Assembly: GCA_027452145.1 (NCBI GenBank)
Contig: DAIDHB010000030.1
Coordinates: 49,165-113,164 of the forward strand
Length of the DNA stretch: 64,000 bases
Reading direction: 5' to 3'
Source of the DNA: Planctomycetales bacterium
Lineage (GTDB): Bacteria > Planctomycetota > Planctomycetia > Isosphaerales > Isosphaeraceae
Of this stretch, positions 34,021-42,537 are shown one piece after another. The position numbers were made by a program, and so were the translations under genes. How positions within the stretch are numbered: position 1 is the stretch's first letter; each line of letters opens with the position of its first letter. Below the pieces are notes generated by a model that was given only the letters and a program-made list of their open reading frames with translations, had not been told where the DNA came from and did no database searches.

Positions 34021-34785
34021 TCACTCGGCCTCGATCCTCACGTTGCCCGTGCCGCTCGAGGCTTCCAGCGCCCGCCCGTCGGGCTCGTCCTCGGTGCGGC
34101 CATGGATCGCGCCTCCAACGACCGTTTTCGATCGCACGTCGCCCCGGAACTTCAGGCCTTTCGTGTCGAGGTTTCCGACGCCGGTCGTGGCGTCCACCTT
34201 CATGCCGAGTTTCGCGGGGAGCTTCACGGTCACGTTGCCGACCCCCGACCCGGCCTTCAGCGTGCTGTCCCCGGGCCAGGCGATGATGCCCAGATTGACG
34301 TTGCCCGTACCACACTCGAAGCTCGAGCTGCCGGTCAAGGTCTGGGTGGCAACGGTCAGATCGCCGACCCCCAGCACGGCCTTGACGCGGCCTTCCAGGC
34401 CGGACAGGGCCACGGTCCCGACGCCCGAGGTGAGGCTCAGGTTCGTCCGGGCCGGCGCCGTGATCGTCAGATCGGCCTTCCACGACTTCCCGTTCGGCCC
34501 CTTGGCGATGACGTTCGTCCGGTCACCATTGTGGACGACCGACACCTCCACGGCATCCAGGGTCGCTTGATCGGCGCCTCCGAGCGTCCCGGTCACGGTC
34601 ACTTCCTTCGTCGATCCGGTCTTGATCGTCACCGAACCGACCGGCACCTCGACGACGAGCTCCGGACCGGCCGGGACCCTGGCGTCGATGGGCTTGGTCA
34701 CCGTGATTTCGGAGACGACGGAGCATCCGCTCGATGCCACCAGGGCCAGCAGGAGGGCACCACGACGGTCGAAAAGTCGGAACAT
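34021..34785 (-). CDS. DUF4097-like beta-helix lipoprotein
   Basis: 254 aa. A signal peptide with a plausible lipobox (LALVASSGC, Cys near 21) suggests a membrane-anchored lipoprotein. The rest is a regular beta-solenoid-like repeat of short strands with GVG-like turns: SGVGTVALSGLEGRVKAVLG, GVGDLTVATQTL, GTGNVNLGIIAW, GSGVGNVTVKLP, SGTGNVRIEAE. This pattern matches DUF4097/DUF2807-type proteins, whose function is unknown. The ATG at 34785 follows AGGA. No operon partner: the neighbours are on the other strand or far away. Confidence 0.8.
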   Translation of the reverse strand: MFRLFDRRGALLLALVASSGCSVVSEITVTKPIDARVPAGPELVVEVPVGSVTIKTGSTKEVTVTGTLGGADQATLDAVEVSVVHNGDRTNVIAKGPNGKSWKADLTITAPARTNLSLTSGVGTVALSGLEGRVKAVLGVGDLTVATQTLTGSSSFECGTGNVNLGIIAWPGDSTLKAGSGVGNVTVKLPAKLGMKVDATTGVGNLDTKGLKFRGDVRSKTVVGGAIHGRTEDEPDGRALEASSGTGNVRIEAE

Positions 34786-35013
34786 CTGTTTTCCTCGAGG
34801 GGGATGTCAGCACGTCGACGAAGGGTCATTCGTCGTGGACCCACGAAGATTATCCAGAAACCCGGCCCGGCGAACGGGGGCGCCAGCGCCCTGCCCGAAC
34901 CGGAGAAGACAGGGGCCCACGCCCCCTCGCTCGCCCCTTTTGGGACGGATCCTGTCCCCCGGCTGGATATTGATCATCCGATCCGCCGGCCGTCATGGAT
35001 CGGACCATCCCTC

Positions 35014-35787
35014 TCAACCCTCGATCTCAGCCCACGTCGGCGCGTGATCGCTCGTCTTCTCCATCGCCCGGACGTCCCTGTCCACACCCGCGCCTTTCAG
35101 CCGGGGCGCCAGCTCGGGGCTGAGCAGCAGGTGGTCGATGCGCAGCCCCGCGTTGCGAGAGAACGCACCCCGCATGTAGTCCCAGAACGTGTAGATCGTC
35201 TCATCCGGATGGACCGCGCGCACGGCATCCGTCCAGCCCTGGGCGAGCAGCCGCCGGTACGCCTCGCGCGTCTCGGGCCGGAACAGGGCGTCATCGACCC
35301 AGCGTTCGGGCTTGTAGACGTCGCGCTCGGTGGGGATGACGTTGTAGTCGCCCGCGAGGACGACGGGTCCGCCCTTCTCGAGCAGGCCCGCCGCGTGGGC
35401 GTTGAGCCGCTCGAACCAGCGCAGCTTGTAGTCGAACTTCGGCCCCGGTGCCGGGTTGCCGTTGGGCAGGTAGAGGCAGCCGACCGTCACGCCGCCCACG
35501 ACGCCCTCGATGTAGCGGCTGTGGGTGTCCTCTGGGTCGCCGGGCAGGCCCCGGCGCGTCTCCCGGGGCTTCTCGCCCCGGGCGAGGATGGCGACGCCGT
35601 TCCACGCCTTCTGGCCGTGCCAGATCGCCTCGTAGCCCGCCTCGCGGAGCGCGCCCTCGGGGAACTTCTCGTCGGCCGCCTTGAGTTCCTGCAAGCAGGC
35701 GACATCCGGCCTCGACGAGTCGAGCCAGGCCAGGAGCACCGGCAGGCGGGCGCCGACGCTGTTGACGTTGTAGGTGGCGATTTTCAT
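35014..35787 (-). CDS. xthA: Exodeoxyribonuclease III (AP endonuclease)
   Basis: 257 aa, the usual length. It repairs abasic sites and removes 3'-blocked ends in base-excision repair, in the cytoplasm. Motifs of the exonuclease III/Mg-dependent endonuclease fold are complete: MKIATYNVNS at the start, CLQELK with E34, GDYNVIP with D147 and N149, LRIDHLLLS, and the C-terminal SDHAP with D247/H248. The start is the ATG at 35787. It follows the methyltransferase gene on the same strand by 65 bases, with a pentanucleotide microsatellite in between, so read-through is possible. Confidence 0.95.
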   Translation of the reverse strand: MKIATYNVNSVGARLPVLLAWLDSSRPDVACLQELKAADEKFPEGALREAGYEAIWHGQKAWNGVAILARGEKPRETRRGLPGDPEDTHSRYIEGVVGGVTVGCLYLPNGNPAPGPKFDYKLRWFERLNAHAAGLLEKGGPVVLAGDYNVIPTERDVYKPERWVDDALFRPETREAYRRLLAQGWTDAVRAVHPDETIYTFWDYMRGAFSRNAGLRIDHLLLSPELAPRLKGAGVDRDVRAMEKTSDHAPTWAEIEG

Positions 35788-35836
35788 GGGCGGATTCTAC
35801 CCGCCGGGCTCTTGCGGTTCGAGCGTGTTCAGCGGC

Positions 35837-35861
35837 TTCACTTCACTTCACTTCACTTCAC
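35837..35861. repeat. TTCAC pentanucleotide microsatellite at the end of the methyltransferase gene
   Basis: About five copies of TTCAC in tandem. The stop codon of the methyltransferase (complement of TCA at 35853-35855) is inside the array. Slippage of non-multiples of three would change the C terminus by a few residues. Confidence 0.85.
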
Positions 35862-36608
35862 CCCGGAGAGGATCACGATCGGAAAGGCGAACCGCAGGCC
35901 GCCCTCGCGGGAGGCGTCGATCCCCAGGCGGTTCACGCCGACATCGGCGTCGACCGTCCGGCGGAAGGCGTCGGCCCCGCCGGGCTCCGGGAACGCCCGG
36001 GCCAGCAGGTCCTCGACCGTGACCGGGTACCTGTAGAACTCCCGCCGTACGTCCCCCAGCCCGGAGAACAGGGCTTCGAGCTCGGCCAGTTGGAGCGCCC
36101 GGGTATGGGACGGGTCGCGGTACCGTTCCAGCCGGTCGTAGGCTTCGCCCTGCTCGGCCGAGGTGCTGAAGACGTCGCAGACGGTGACCCGCCCGCCGGG
36201 CCGGCAGACCCGGACCATCTCGGCGAAGACCCCGACGGGGTCGGTGAAGTGGTGGAAGGTATAGCGGGTGATGACCCGCGAGAACGCCGCGTCCGGGAAG
36301 GCGAGCGGCTGGGCGTCGCCGACGGCCCAGGTCAGGTTGGTCAGGCCGAGCGAGCCCTGCCGCGCCTCGGCCTGTTCGATCATCGCCCGGGTGAGGTCGA
36401 CTCCGGTGACGTGCCGGGCCACCTTCGCGACCTCGCAGGCGACCAGCCCCGGCCCGCAGGCCACGTCGAGGACCTCGTCCTCGGGCCCGATCCGTGCCGT
36501 CTCGATCAAAAGCCGGTGGATCGTCGCGTCGTCGCGGGCGTGCATCTCGGCGAATGGCACCGCCTGCCGCGTGAACTGGTCCAGGATCAATTTCCGCTGC
36601 TCGTCCAC
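35853..36608 (-). CDS. Class I SAM-dependent methyltransferase (UbiE/Methyltransf_11-like)
   Basis: 251 aa. Motif I is VLDVACGPGLVACEVAK (46-62). It is followed by VTGVDLTRAMIEQAEAR (acidic residue for the ribose hydroxyls), an AVGDAQPLAFPDAAF motif II-like segment and VRVCRPGGRVTVCDVFST (post-motif). The overall shape resembles UbiE-like small-molecule methyltransferases; the substrate is unknown. The start is a GTG at 36608. The C-terminal tail ends in a TTCAC tandem array, so its last residues may vary between strains. Confidence 0.88.
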   Translation of the reverse strand: MDEQRKLILDQFTRQAVPFAEMHARDDATIHRLLIETARIGPEDEVLDVACGPGLVACEVAKVARHVTGVDLTRAMIEQAEARQGSLGLTNLTWAVGDAQPLAFPDAAFSRVITRYTFHHFTDPVGVFAEMVRVCRPGGRVTVCDVFSTSAEQGEAYDRLERYRDPSHTRALQLAELEALFSGLGDVRREFYRYPVTVEDLLARAFPEPGGADAFRRTVDADVGVNRLGIDASREGGLRFAFPIVILSGVK

Positions 36609-36740
36609 GGGCGCCTCCGGGGTTATCCCGGCAAGGACAGGCGAGGGTGAAGGCAGGTTCGCGCCCCGCCCGGAGAACGCCGTCGACGGATGGCGGGAGT
36701 GGATCGGGGCCGGCGGAACGGACCGCTTCGGGACCCGATC

Positions 36741-36837
36741 CCGAAGTAGGTCAGGCTCTCAGCCTGACGCGGGCTCCGCCCGCTCCGATCCGAGCCGCTC
36801 CGGTTCGGCCGGCGTCAGGCTGAGAGCCTGACCTGCT
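36741..36837. repeat. Inverted pair of interspersed hairpin repeats (AT-pair version)
   Basis: A forward unit at 36743-36770 (GAAGTAGGTCAGGCTCTCAG then CCTGACGC) and an inverted one at 36811-36836 (GGCGTCAGGCTGAGAGCCTG then ACCTGC) are separated by about 40 bases. Just upstream, 36702-36719 equals the 3' end of the 270-bp repeat at 38602 and 41362 (GATCGGGGCCGGCGGAAC). Confidence 0.85.
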
Positions 36838-36857
36838 GGTCCATCCAGGCGGAAGAG

Positions 36858-38156
36858 TCAGGTCTTCGGGGCCCTTCCGTCAACCTGACATCGATCGTCG
36901 GACGGACCACGACTCCGGTTGCCGTTGCCCTTGCCGTTGCCCTTGCCATTGCCATTGCCCTCGCCATCGCCGTCGCCGTCGCGGATCCAGCTTTCGTTGA
37001 AGGCGGCGTGCTTCATGCTCTTCATCTCGCCTTTCGCTCCGTTCTCGCGGGGGACGAAATGGCTGTAAATCGCGTGGATCGTGCCGTCCTTGCCCTGGAT
37101 GATTGCCGGATAGTGGTACGAGCCGCGAGCCTGTTTCTCCAGGTGGCGGGTCCATTTCCAGGTCTTCCCCTCATCGTCGGAGAGCGAGACGGCCAGGGTA
37201 TTCCGTCCCCTGGTCGAGTCGTTGTAGATGAGGATCCAGTGCCCGTTGGCCAGGCGGACGCCATCAATACCACTGCCCGGGTTGGGCAGGTCGATGACGC
37301 CGACCGGGCCCCACGTCAGGCCGTCGTCCTTCGATTCGGAGACCCGGATCTTCTTGAGTGGTCCGTTCTCGCGCATGTAGGCGACGAGCGTCCCGTCGTC
37401 CCGGCGCAGGACGGTCGGCTGGATGTTGCCGAAGCCGATCAGAGGCTTGCTGGCATACCAGGACTTGCCGCCGTCGTCGCTGACGGCCATCAGCGAGATC
37501 GAATACGTGTCGGTGTAAAGCGGGAGCAGAATCCTACCGGAAGGGAGGACAGTCGGCTTGCAGCGCGGCTGCCAGCCGAGGCGCTGATAGAGCTTGTCGC
37601 CGAGCCGGTCGCGGAGCCGTTCGATCCGCGCCTGCCTCTCGATCGCGGCCGAATCGGGGCGGTCGGCCAACCGCTCCTGGAGGAGTTTCAGGGCCTCGTC
37701 GCGGAAGTCGGCCGGCTTGAGGAACAGGACCCCCTCGCGCTCCCACTTCGGAGCGCCGGGCCCGGAGTAGTCGGACGAGACGCGATACTGGGTCAGGCAC
37801 GACTCCCAGGTATTCGCGAGGATCAGCGGCCAGAACAGCCAGAGACGCCCCTTGCCATCGATCATCATGCAGGTGTTGCAGTCGGGGAATTCGGGATGAT
37901 CGGCCATCAGGAACGGCTCGCTCCAGGACGATTGCCCCTTTTTCCGCCGGGCCCCGAGCACGACCACGTCGTCGGCGCTCCGCTCGCCCGATCCGCGATA
38001 CCAGGAGGCCAGCAGGTCGCCGTTGGGACATTCGACAAGGCCGGGCGCGTGGTTGTGCTTCGAATCCGGCGGGAAGATCAGCTCGGCCTGGAACCGCGCC
38101 GATTCGCCCCGCGGGGCGGCGAAGCCGATCAGAGCCATGATGGTCAGCAGTTTCAT
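36858..38156 (-). CDS. Exported exo-alpha-sialidase-like (BNR repeat) protein with low-complexity C-terminal tail
   Basis: 432 aa. A signal peptide (MKLLTIMALIGFAAPRGESA) precedes a six-bladed sialidase-like propeller. Asp-box-like motifs are SDDGGKSW, SKDDGLTW and SDDEGKTW. Conserved family elements include CPNGDLLASWYRGSGE, CMMIDGKGRLWLFWP and GSYHYPAIIQGKDGTIHAIY, so it belongs to the planctomycete exo-alpha-sialidase-like family. The tail is Gly/Asn/Lys/Asp-rich and is encoded by hexanucleotide-like repeats (36917-36992), probably a flexible, variable extension. The ATG at 38156 starts the signal peptide, after AGGAGA. Confidence 0.88.
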   Translation of the reverse strand: MKLLTIMALIGFAAPRGESARFQAELIFPPDSKHNHAPGLVECPNGDLLASWYRGSGERSADDVVVLGARRKKGQSSWSEPFLMADHPEFPDCNTCMMIDGKGRLWLFWPLILANTWESCLTQYRVSSDYSGPGAPKWEREGVLFLKPADFRDEALKLLQERLADRPDSAAIERQARIERLRDRLGDKLYQRLGWQPRCKPTVLPSGRILLPLYTDTYSISLMAVSDDGGKSWYASKPLIGFGNIQPTVLRRDDGTLVAYMRENGPLKKIRVSESKDDGLTWGPVGVIDLPNPGSGIDGVRLANGHWILIYNDSTRGRNTLAVSLSDDEGKTWKWTRHLEKQARGSYHYPAIIQGKDGTIHAIYSHFVPRENGAKGEMKSMKHAAFNESWIRDGDGDGEGNGNGKGNGKGNGNRSRGPSDDRCQVDGRAPKT

Positions 38157-38601
38157 GATGCGTCGTCTCCTGGGCTCGAGCCCCTGGTCCAGCGTCATCG
38201 CGAGCGATCCGGCGGCGGTTGGCTCGTACGTCATCGGTTTTCCATGGCACGAGACGGACGCGAGGCCGTCAAGTGCCCGCATGTGCGAAGATCATCCGAC
38301 TTTAGACAAGTTTGATTGAGGAGGAATCCCTGGTCTGGGGCTAACAGATGAGAATCCTGCCCCTTCGACCAGGGAAGACCTCGCGTCATGATACTCCCAC
38401 GTCGACCGGAGAACCATCGCCGGCCCGACCGGGTCCGACCGCGAACGACGAAGGTCTGGCAGTAGCGACCTGGATGTCAGCAGCGGCGTGCGTGATCCAT
38501 GCATAAGCGGCACGAAGCGTGGGATGACACCATGGCGTGGATGAATCCGGGTGTCTTTGGGTCGTGTCCCGCCGCATGGAGCATCCCGTCCTCATCGAAG
38601 A

Positions 38602-38872
38602 CCGGGGACATTCCTCAATCTCGCCGCAACCCAGGGGAAGACAAGGGCCGGCACCGGGGACATTCCTCAATGTCGTCCTGACGATTGGGCGGCTGAGTGA
38701 CGACGGTCGGTCCAGGTCGGTCGGAAGCGCCCGCGCCAGGCCCCGGCGGCTCCGCGGCCGACCTGTCTCGACCAACCCGTTCGGCTCCCGATCCGGAACC
38801 GGCCGAGAGCGGCGGCCCGCGACCCGAACGCCGCCGGCCGGCCTGCCCGGAGCCGATCGGGGCCGGCGGAAC
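38602..38872 (+). repeat. 270-bp direct repeat, copy 1, flanking the ATPase/HNH cassette
   Basis: Starts at CGGGGACATTCCTCAATCTC and ends at GATCGGGGCCGGCGGAAC. Bases 38743-38836 (94 bp) are identical to 41509-41602. The outer parts are similar with scattered differences. The two copies have the same orientation and are 2.76 kb apart. Confidence 0.9.
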
Positions 38873-39213
38873 TTGACAGGTTCACCTTACTGCGAGCCGG
38901 TCGACTCTTCGGCTCTCCGGACCGAAAACCCCGACCCAATCGGGGGCCGTTCCCGATGTGACGGCCTGTGGTTCATGTAGGACGAAGGACGGGTGGGGAA
39001 AGCGCTTCCGTTAGAGTTGCGAGCGTTCGTTGGCCCGCTCCGTCGTGTACGGCACGACTAACGGGGCCTTTCTCGGAGGGGCCGTCAAGGTCCAGTTCGC
39101 CCTCGACGAATCGCCTGGTATCTTGCGGGACCGTGTCGGCTTCCGCGCGGGGCTGAGGCGGCCGCGGCGGATTGAACCCTCGGTGAACGGTGACGAGCCC
39201 GACTACCTTCGAC

Positions 39214-39241
39214 TTCACAAGACGAGAATGGGCCCCATAAT
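39214..39241 (+). promoter_or_regulatory. Predicted sigma-70-like promoter of the ATPase/HNH cassette
   Basis: TTCACA (39214-39219) and CATAAT (39236-39241) each differ from consensus at one position, with a 16-base spacer. The -10 lies 80 bases before the ATPase start codon. Planctomycete promoters are not well defined, so this is a prediction from consensus only. Confidence 0.45.
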
Positions 39242-39321
39242 AGGGTCGGAGGGCACCTTGAGGCGACGGATGTCGGGTCCAACCGGCGGCGCTGTCACGG
39301 CGCCGCGCCGGGGGGTGGGTG

Positions 39322-40639
39322 ATGCGGATCGACCGGTTGAAGTTGGAAAACTTCCGCTGCTTCAGCCGGTACGACATCGAGCTCGCGCCGCGGTTTACCC
39401 TGCTCATCGGCGACAACGGAAGCGGCAAGACCGCGTTGCTCGATGCCCTCGCTGTGGCAGCCGGTTCCTTCTTCCTCGGGGTGTCCATGGAAGGGGTCGA
39501 GGCTCGTAATATCCACCAGGACGACGTTCGTCTCGAGATCGTCTGGTTGCGGCGGTCGTTCAGTCGCGAGGAACATGGTGCGACCGTCGTGACAGCGGAA
39601 GGTGAGGTCGCTGGTCGGGCGATTCGCTGGGGTCGTTCGTTGGCCAGCCGCAAGGGTAGGACGAATCGTCAGGATGCCCGGTCCGTTCGGGACATCGCCG
39701 AGGGTCTCGTCCGGCGAGTTCAGGCCGGCGAGGAGGCCACTCTCCCCCTCATCGCCTATTACGGCTCGGGGCGGCTTTTCCGATCGCTGAGAGATCGGCC
39801 GACTCCCGTCGGCGCCCTGGATTCACGCTTGACAGGTTATGATCAATGCTTGAATCCGGCGTCGGACCCGAAGCGTCTCTTCCGCTGGTTCAAGACGAAT
39901 GAGCTGGCGGCCCTCCAGAAGGGGGAGGTCCGTCCCGTTCTCGAGGCCGTGCGTGCGGCGATTGTCTCCCTTGTACCTGGAACAACCACGGCCTACTGGA
40001 ATGTTGATTTCGACGAACTGTTCATCGTGACGGATGGGCCGTCGGGCGAGCGTGGGATGATGTTTCACCTGTTGAGCGACGGCTATCGCAACCTCGTCGC
40101 ACTCGCGGCCGACATCGCTTATCGGATGGCGGTACTCAATCCCCACCTCCTCGCCGAGGCCACTCGCGAGACGCCGGGGGGTCGTGCTCATCGACGAGGT
40201 TGATCTGCACCTCCATCCGACCTGGCAGCGAGTTGTCGTCGGCGCGCTGTTGCGAGCCTTCCCGCGAGTTCAGTTCGTCGGAACGACGCATTCCCCTTTC
40301 ATCATCCAGGATCTCCACGGGGTGGCGGGGACGATGCTCTGGGACCTCAACACCGGCTCGCCGCTGCCGATTGAGACCAAAAGCATTGAGGACATCGCCG
40401 AGGACAAACAGGGAGTCGAGATCCCCCAGCAGAGCCGTCGCTTCCTGGATATGATGAAGGCGGCCGAGGCGTATTATGCGTTGCTTCGCGAGCCCGATCA
40501 TCACGACCCGGCGCGTCGCCTGGAACTCAAGAACGAACTGGACCGCCTCTCTCTCCCCTACAGCGACGAACCGGCCTTCCAGGCATTCCTCAATCAGCAG
40601 CGGCTCGCCGCCGGTCGCAACGGGAGCCCGGAAGCATGA
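39322..40639 (+). pseudogene. Septu PtuA-like AAA ATPase, frame interrupted at a G6 run
   Basis: Probable DNA-binding/SMC-like ATPase subunit of a two-gene anti-phage system. Walker A is LLIGDNGSGKTALLDAL (G30-T37). The upstream frame runs to 40203, and the Walker B motif VVLIDEVDLHLHP is in another frame that continues to 40639. Dropping one G from the six at 40176-40181 joins them into one protein of 438 aa with no other change, the size expected for this family. An ABC-type signature region and GTTHSPFIIQDL (switch/H-loop-like) are in the second part. The ATG at 39322 is preferred to the GTG at 39319. The frameshift may be a sequencing error, an inactivating mutation or programmed slippage. 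The HNH gene starts within its stop codon (ATGA at 40636). Confidence 0.75.
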
Positions 40640-41340
40640 GGCCGGTCCATCGCGGCCCGGTGCCCGAAGCCGGCGGCATTCCCAGGACCTATGCCGCCTA
40701 TGGCGACGCACGGGACGACCTCTTCGCGCGCCTGGGCGATTATTGCAGCTACTGCGAGATGCGCTGCCACGAGGGCCCCGCCGTGGAACACGTGCAGCCG
40801 AAACGAGGAAAGTCCGGACATCCCGAACTGGAATTGATCTGGGACAACTTCCTGCTCGGCTGCCCGTTCTGCAACAGCACGAAGGGCGACCGACAGGTCG
40901 TGCTCTCCGACTGCTACTGGCCGGATCAAGATAATACCTTCCGGGCCTTCAAGTACGAGCTGGACCGGGCCCCGCAGGCCGCGGATGCTTTATCACCTGC
41001 CCAACAAGCCACGGCCGAGAAGACCTTGCAGTTGACCGGCCTGGATCGAGAGCCGACCCATCCGAAACTGACGCGCAAGGACCGACGATGGTTCAAGAGA
41101 CGGGAGGCCTGGGGAATTGCGCTGCTGGCGTTTCACGATCTCCAGAAAGAACCATCAGAGGCGATGCGCCGGCAGATCGTGAACGTTGCGATGGGCGTTG
41201 GATTCTGGTCCGTCTGGATGACCGTATTCGCCGGAGACGCCGACATGAAGCGGCGATTCGTCATGGCCTTCATCGGCACGGCGTTGGATTGCTTTGACGC
41301 AGAAATGAACCCGGTGCCTCGTCCCGGAGGTCGAATCTGA
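40636..41340 (+). CDS. Septu PtuB-like HNH endonuclease (TIGR02646-like)
   Basis: 234 aa. It probably cleaves invader DNA when activated by the ATPase encoded just upstream. The zinc-ribbon HNH core is intact: CSYC (C37, C40), EHVQPK (E51, H52), WDNFLLGCPFCN (N71, C76, C79, N80). A C-terminal helical extension follows. Translational coupling through the ATGA overlap at 40636 supports a functional unit with the ATPase. A PtuA ATPase plus a PtuB HNH nuclease is the known Septu gene pair. A retron reverse transcriptase, which uses similar effectors, is absent in this window. Confidence 0.85.
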   Translation: MRPVHRGPVPEAGGIPRTYAAYGDARDDLFARLGDYCSYCEMRCHEGPAVEHVQPKRGKSGHPELELIWDNFLLGCPFCNSTKGDRQVVLSDCYWPDQDNTFRAFKYELDRAPQAADALSPAQQATAEKTLQLTGLDREPTHPKLTRKDRRWFKRREAWGIALLAFHDLQKEPSEAMRRQIVNVAMGVGFWSVWMTVFAGDADMKRRFVMAFIGTALDCFDAEMNPVPRPGGRI

Positions 41341-41800
41341 AACGCGCGGCAAGGAGAGACAGCGGGGACCTTCCCCAATCTCGCCGCAGCCCAGGGAGGG
41401 CCGGCAACGGGGGGATTCCCCAATCCCGTCCTGTCGATTGGGCGGGAGGGTAGGTGGCCGGGCGGTGGCTGGGGGGACGGAGCCGGCCGGAAGAGCGCGC
41501 GCCAGGCTCCGGCGGCTCCGCGGCCGACCTGTCTCGACCAACCCGTTCGGCTCCCGATCCGGAACCGGCCGAGAGCGGCGGCCCGCGACCCGAACGCCGC
41601 CGCCGGACGAACGGATCGGGGCCGGCGGAACGGGCTGCGTCTCGCTTCGGGTTCACGAAGCAGGCTCGAATTGAGAAGATCTCGCGTGTTTTCTCCTTGG
41701 GCGACTGGCGCCTGGTAACTTGCCCGCGCACGGGGTTAAGCTGACCCAGGACGGCGAGGGATACCCAGGATCATTGCGATTCCATCACGGACGTTCCCCA
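41341..41800. other. Spacer with the second 270-bp repeat and no gene
   Basis: This spacer contains the second direct repeat (41362-41631). After it, 41642-41665 (CGCTTCGGGTTCACGAAGCA) resembles the sequence that joins the repeat end to the AAGTAGG hairpin at 36725-36750. No further ORF is supported up to the transposase remnant. Confidence 0.6.
41362..41631 (+). repeat. 270-bp direct repeat, copy 2, flanking the ATPase/HNH cassette
   Basis: Starts at GCGGGGACCTTCCCCAATCT, ends at GATCGGGGCCGGCGGAAC, with a 94-bp core (41509-41602) identical to copy 1. It begins 22 bases after the HNH stop codon. The two copies enclose a 2.5-kb cassette with promoter, ATPase and nuclease. Confidence 0.9.
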
Positions 41801-42335
41801 TGAACGACACCATCGACCAACTCGACGCTTTGCTCCGTTCGGGCGCCCGGAGACTCACCGGGTATCAGCGGCGGCTGTTCCAGGCCGAGGTGACCGTGGA
41901 ACTCTGCTGGACCACGACCCACCGGCGAAGGAGAAGCTGGTCCCGTTCGGAATCCTGACGGTGGCGACCGGGGCGTTGATGCTGCTGTTCGGGCGGCACG
42001 AGACCAGCGACGCCTGGGTGGACGCCCTGCGGGCGTGGTGGCTCAAGACGAGACGCGGAGGGGCTGCGGGCGCGTCAAACGGCTGGTGATCTACCTGGAC
42101 AACGGCCCGAAGAACTCGGGGCCGTCGGACGCAGTTCCTCAGGCGGATGGTGCAGTTCGCGGACTGGTCGGGGCTGGTGGTGAGGTTGGTGTACTATCCG
42201 CCGTATCACAGCAAGTACAACCCGATCGAACGGTGCTGGTCGGCGCTGGAGAAGAAGTGGAACGGGGTGCTGCTGACCGGGCTGATGACGGTCCTGGCGT
42301 GCGCCTTGAGAATGACGTGGAGGGGCCGGTTGAGC
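41801..42335 (+). pseudogene. ISAzo13-family transposase remnant
   Basis: Scattered pieces of one transposase occur in changing frames: start MNDTIDQLDALLRSGARRLT, then QRRLFQAEVTVELC, FGILTVATGALMLLFGRHET followed by SDAWVDALRAWW, LVIYLDNGPKNSG, and finally VVRLVYYPPYHSKYNPIERC with WSALEKKWNGVLLTGL. The DNG and the C-terminal PPYHSKYNPIER motifs are characteristic of ISAzo13-type DDE transposases. Large internal deletions and several frameshifts make it inactive. The inverted repeats of the element are not recognisable. It ends where a minus-strand nuclease remnant begins. Confidence 0.7.
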
Positions 42336-42507
42336 GAGCGCCCGTCCGGCAGGATGACCTCGGCCACCGTCCGTCCGTGCCGGTCGGTGTCGCGGACCCG
42401 GACCGTGACGGTCTTGTCGAAGGCGAGGAGGCCGCCTGCTTCGCCCGGCTGCCGAAGTCCTGGCCGGTCTCGGGGGCGTCGATCCCGTGCAGCCGAAGGC
42501 GGACCAT
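42334..42507 (-). pseudogene. Thermonuclease (SNase-like) domain remnant
   Basis: Minus-strand reading gives MVRLRLHGIDAPETGQDFGS, RAKQAA, then after a frameshift near 42424-42432 AFDKTVTVRVRDTDRHGRTV and AEVILPDGRSLN. RLxGIDAPE, the conserved RxxD and GRxxxEV elements match the start of staphylococcal-nuclease-like proteins. The downstream half is lost where the transposase remnant abuts. It is not a functional gene. Confidence 0.6.
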
Positions 42508-42537
42508 CGTATGATCCAGTACCTCCCTTATGAGCCG

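Larger units (their letters stand above)
38157..39321. other. Long spacer before the ATPase/HNH cassette
   Basis: No credible coding sequence was found in 1165 bases. It holds the first copy of a 271-bp repeat (38602-38872) and a good sigma-70-like promoter at 39214-39241. The repeat reads as an open frame on the minus strand beginning MVETGRPRSRR in both copies, which is probably a by-product of repeat conservation rather than a gene. Confidence 0.6.

Noticed and set aside
38386..38775. Possible gene starting MVETGRPRSRR on the minus strand, also seen near 41541
   Set aside because: Both lie in the 270-bp repeat and share only the part encoded by it; the rest of the two readings is unrelated.
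39322..41340. Retron with ATPase/HNH effector
   Set aside because: No reverse transcriptase or msr/msd-like sequence is visible in the island.
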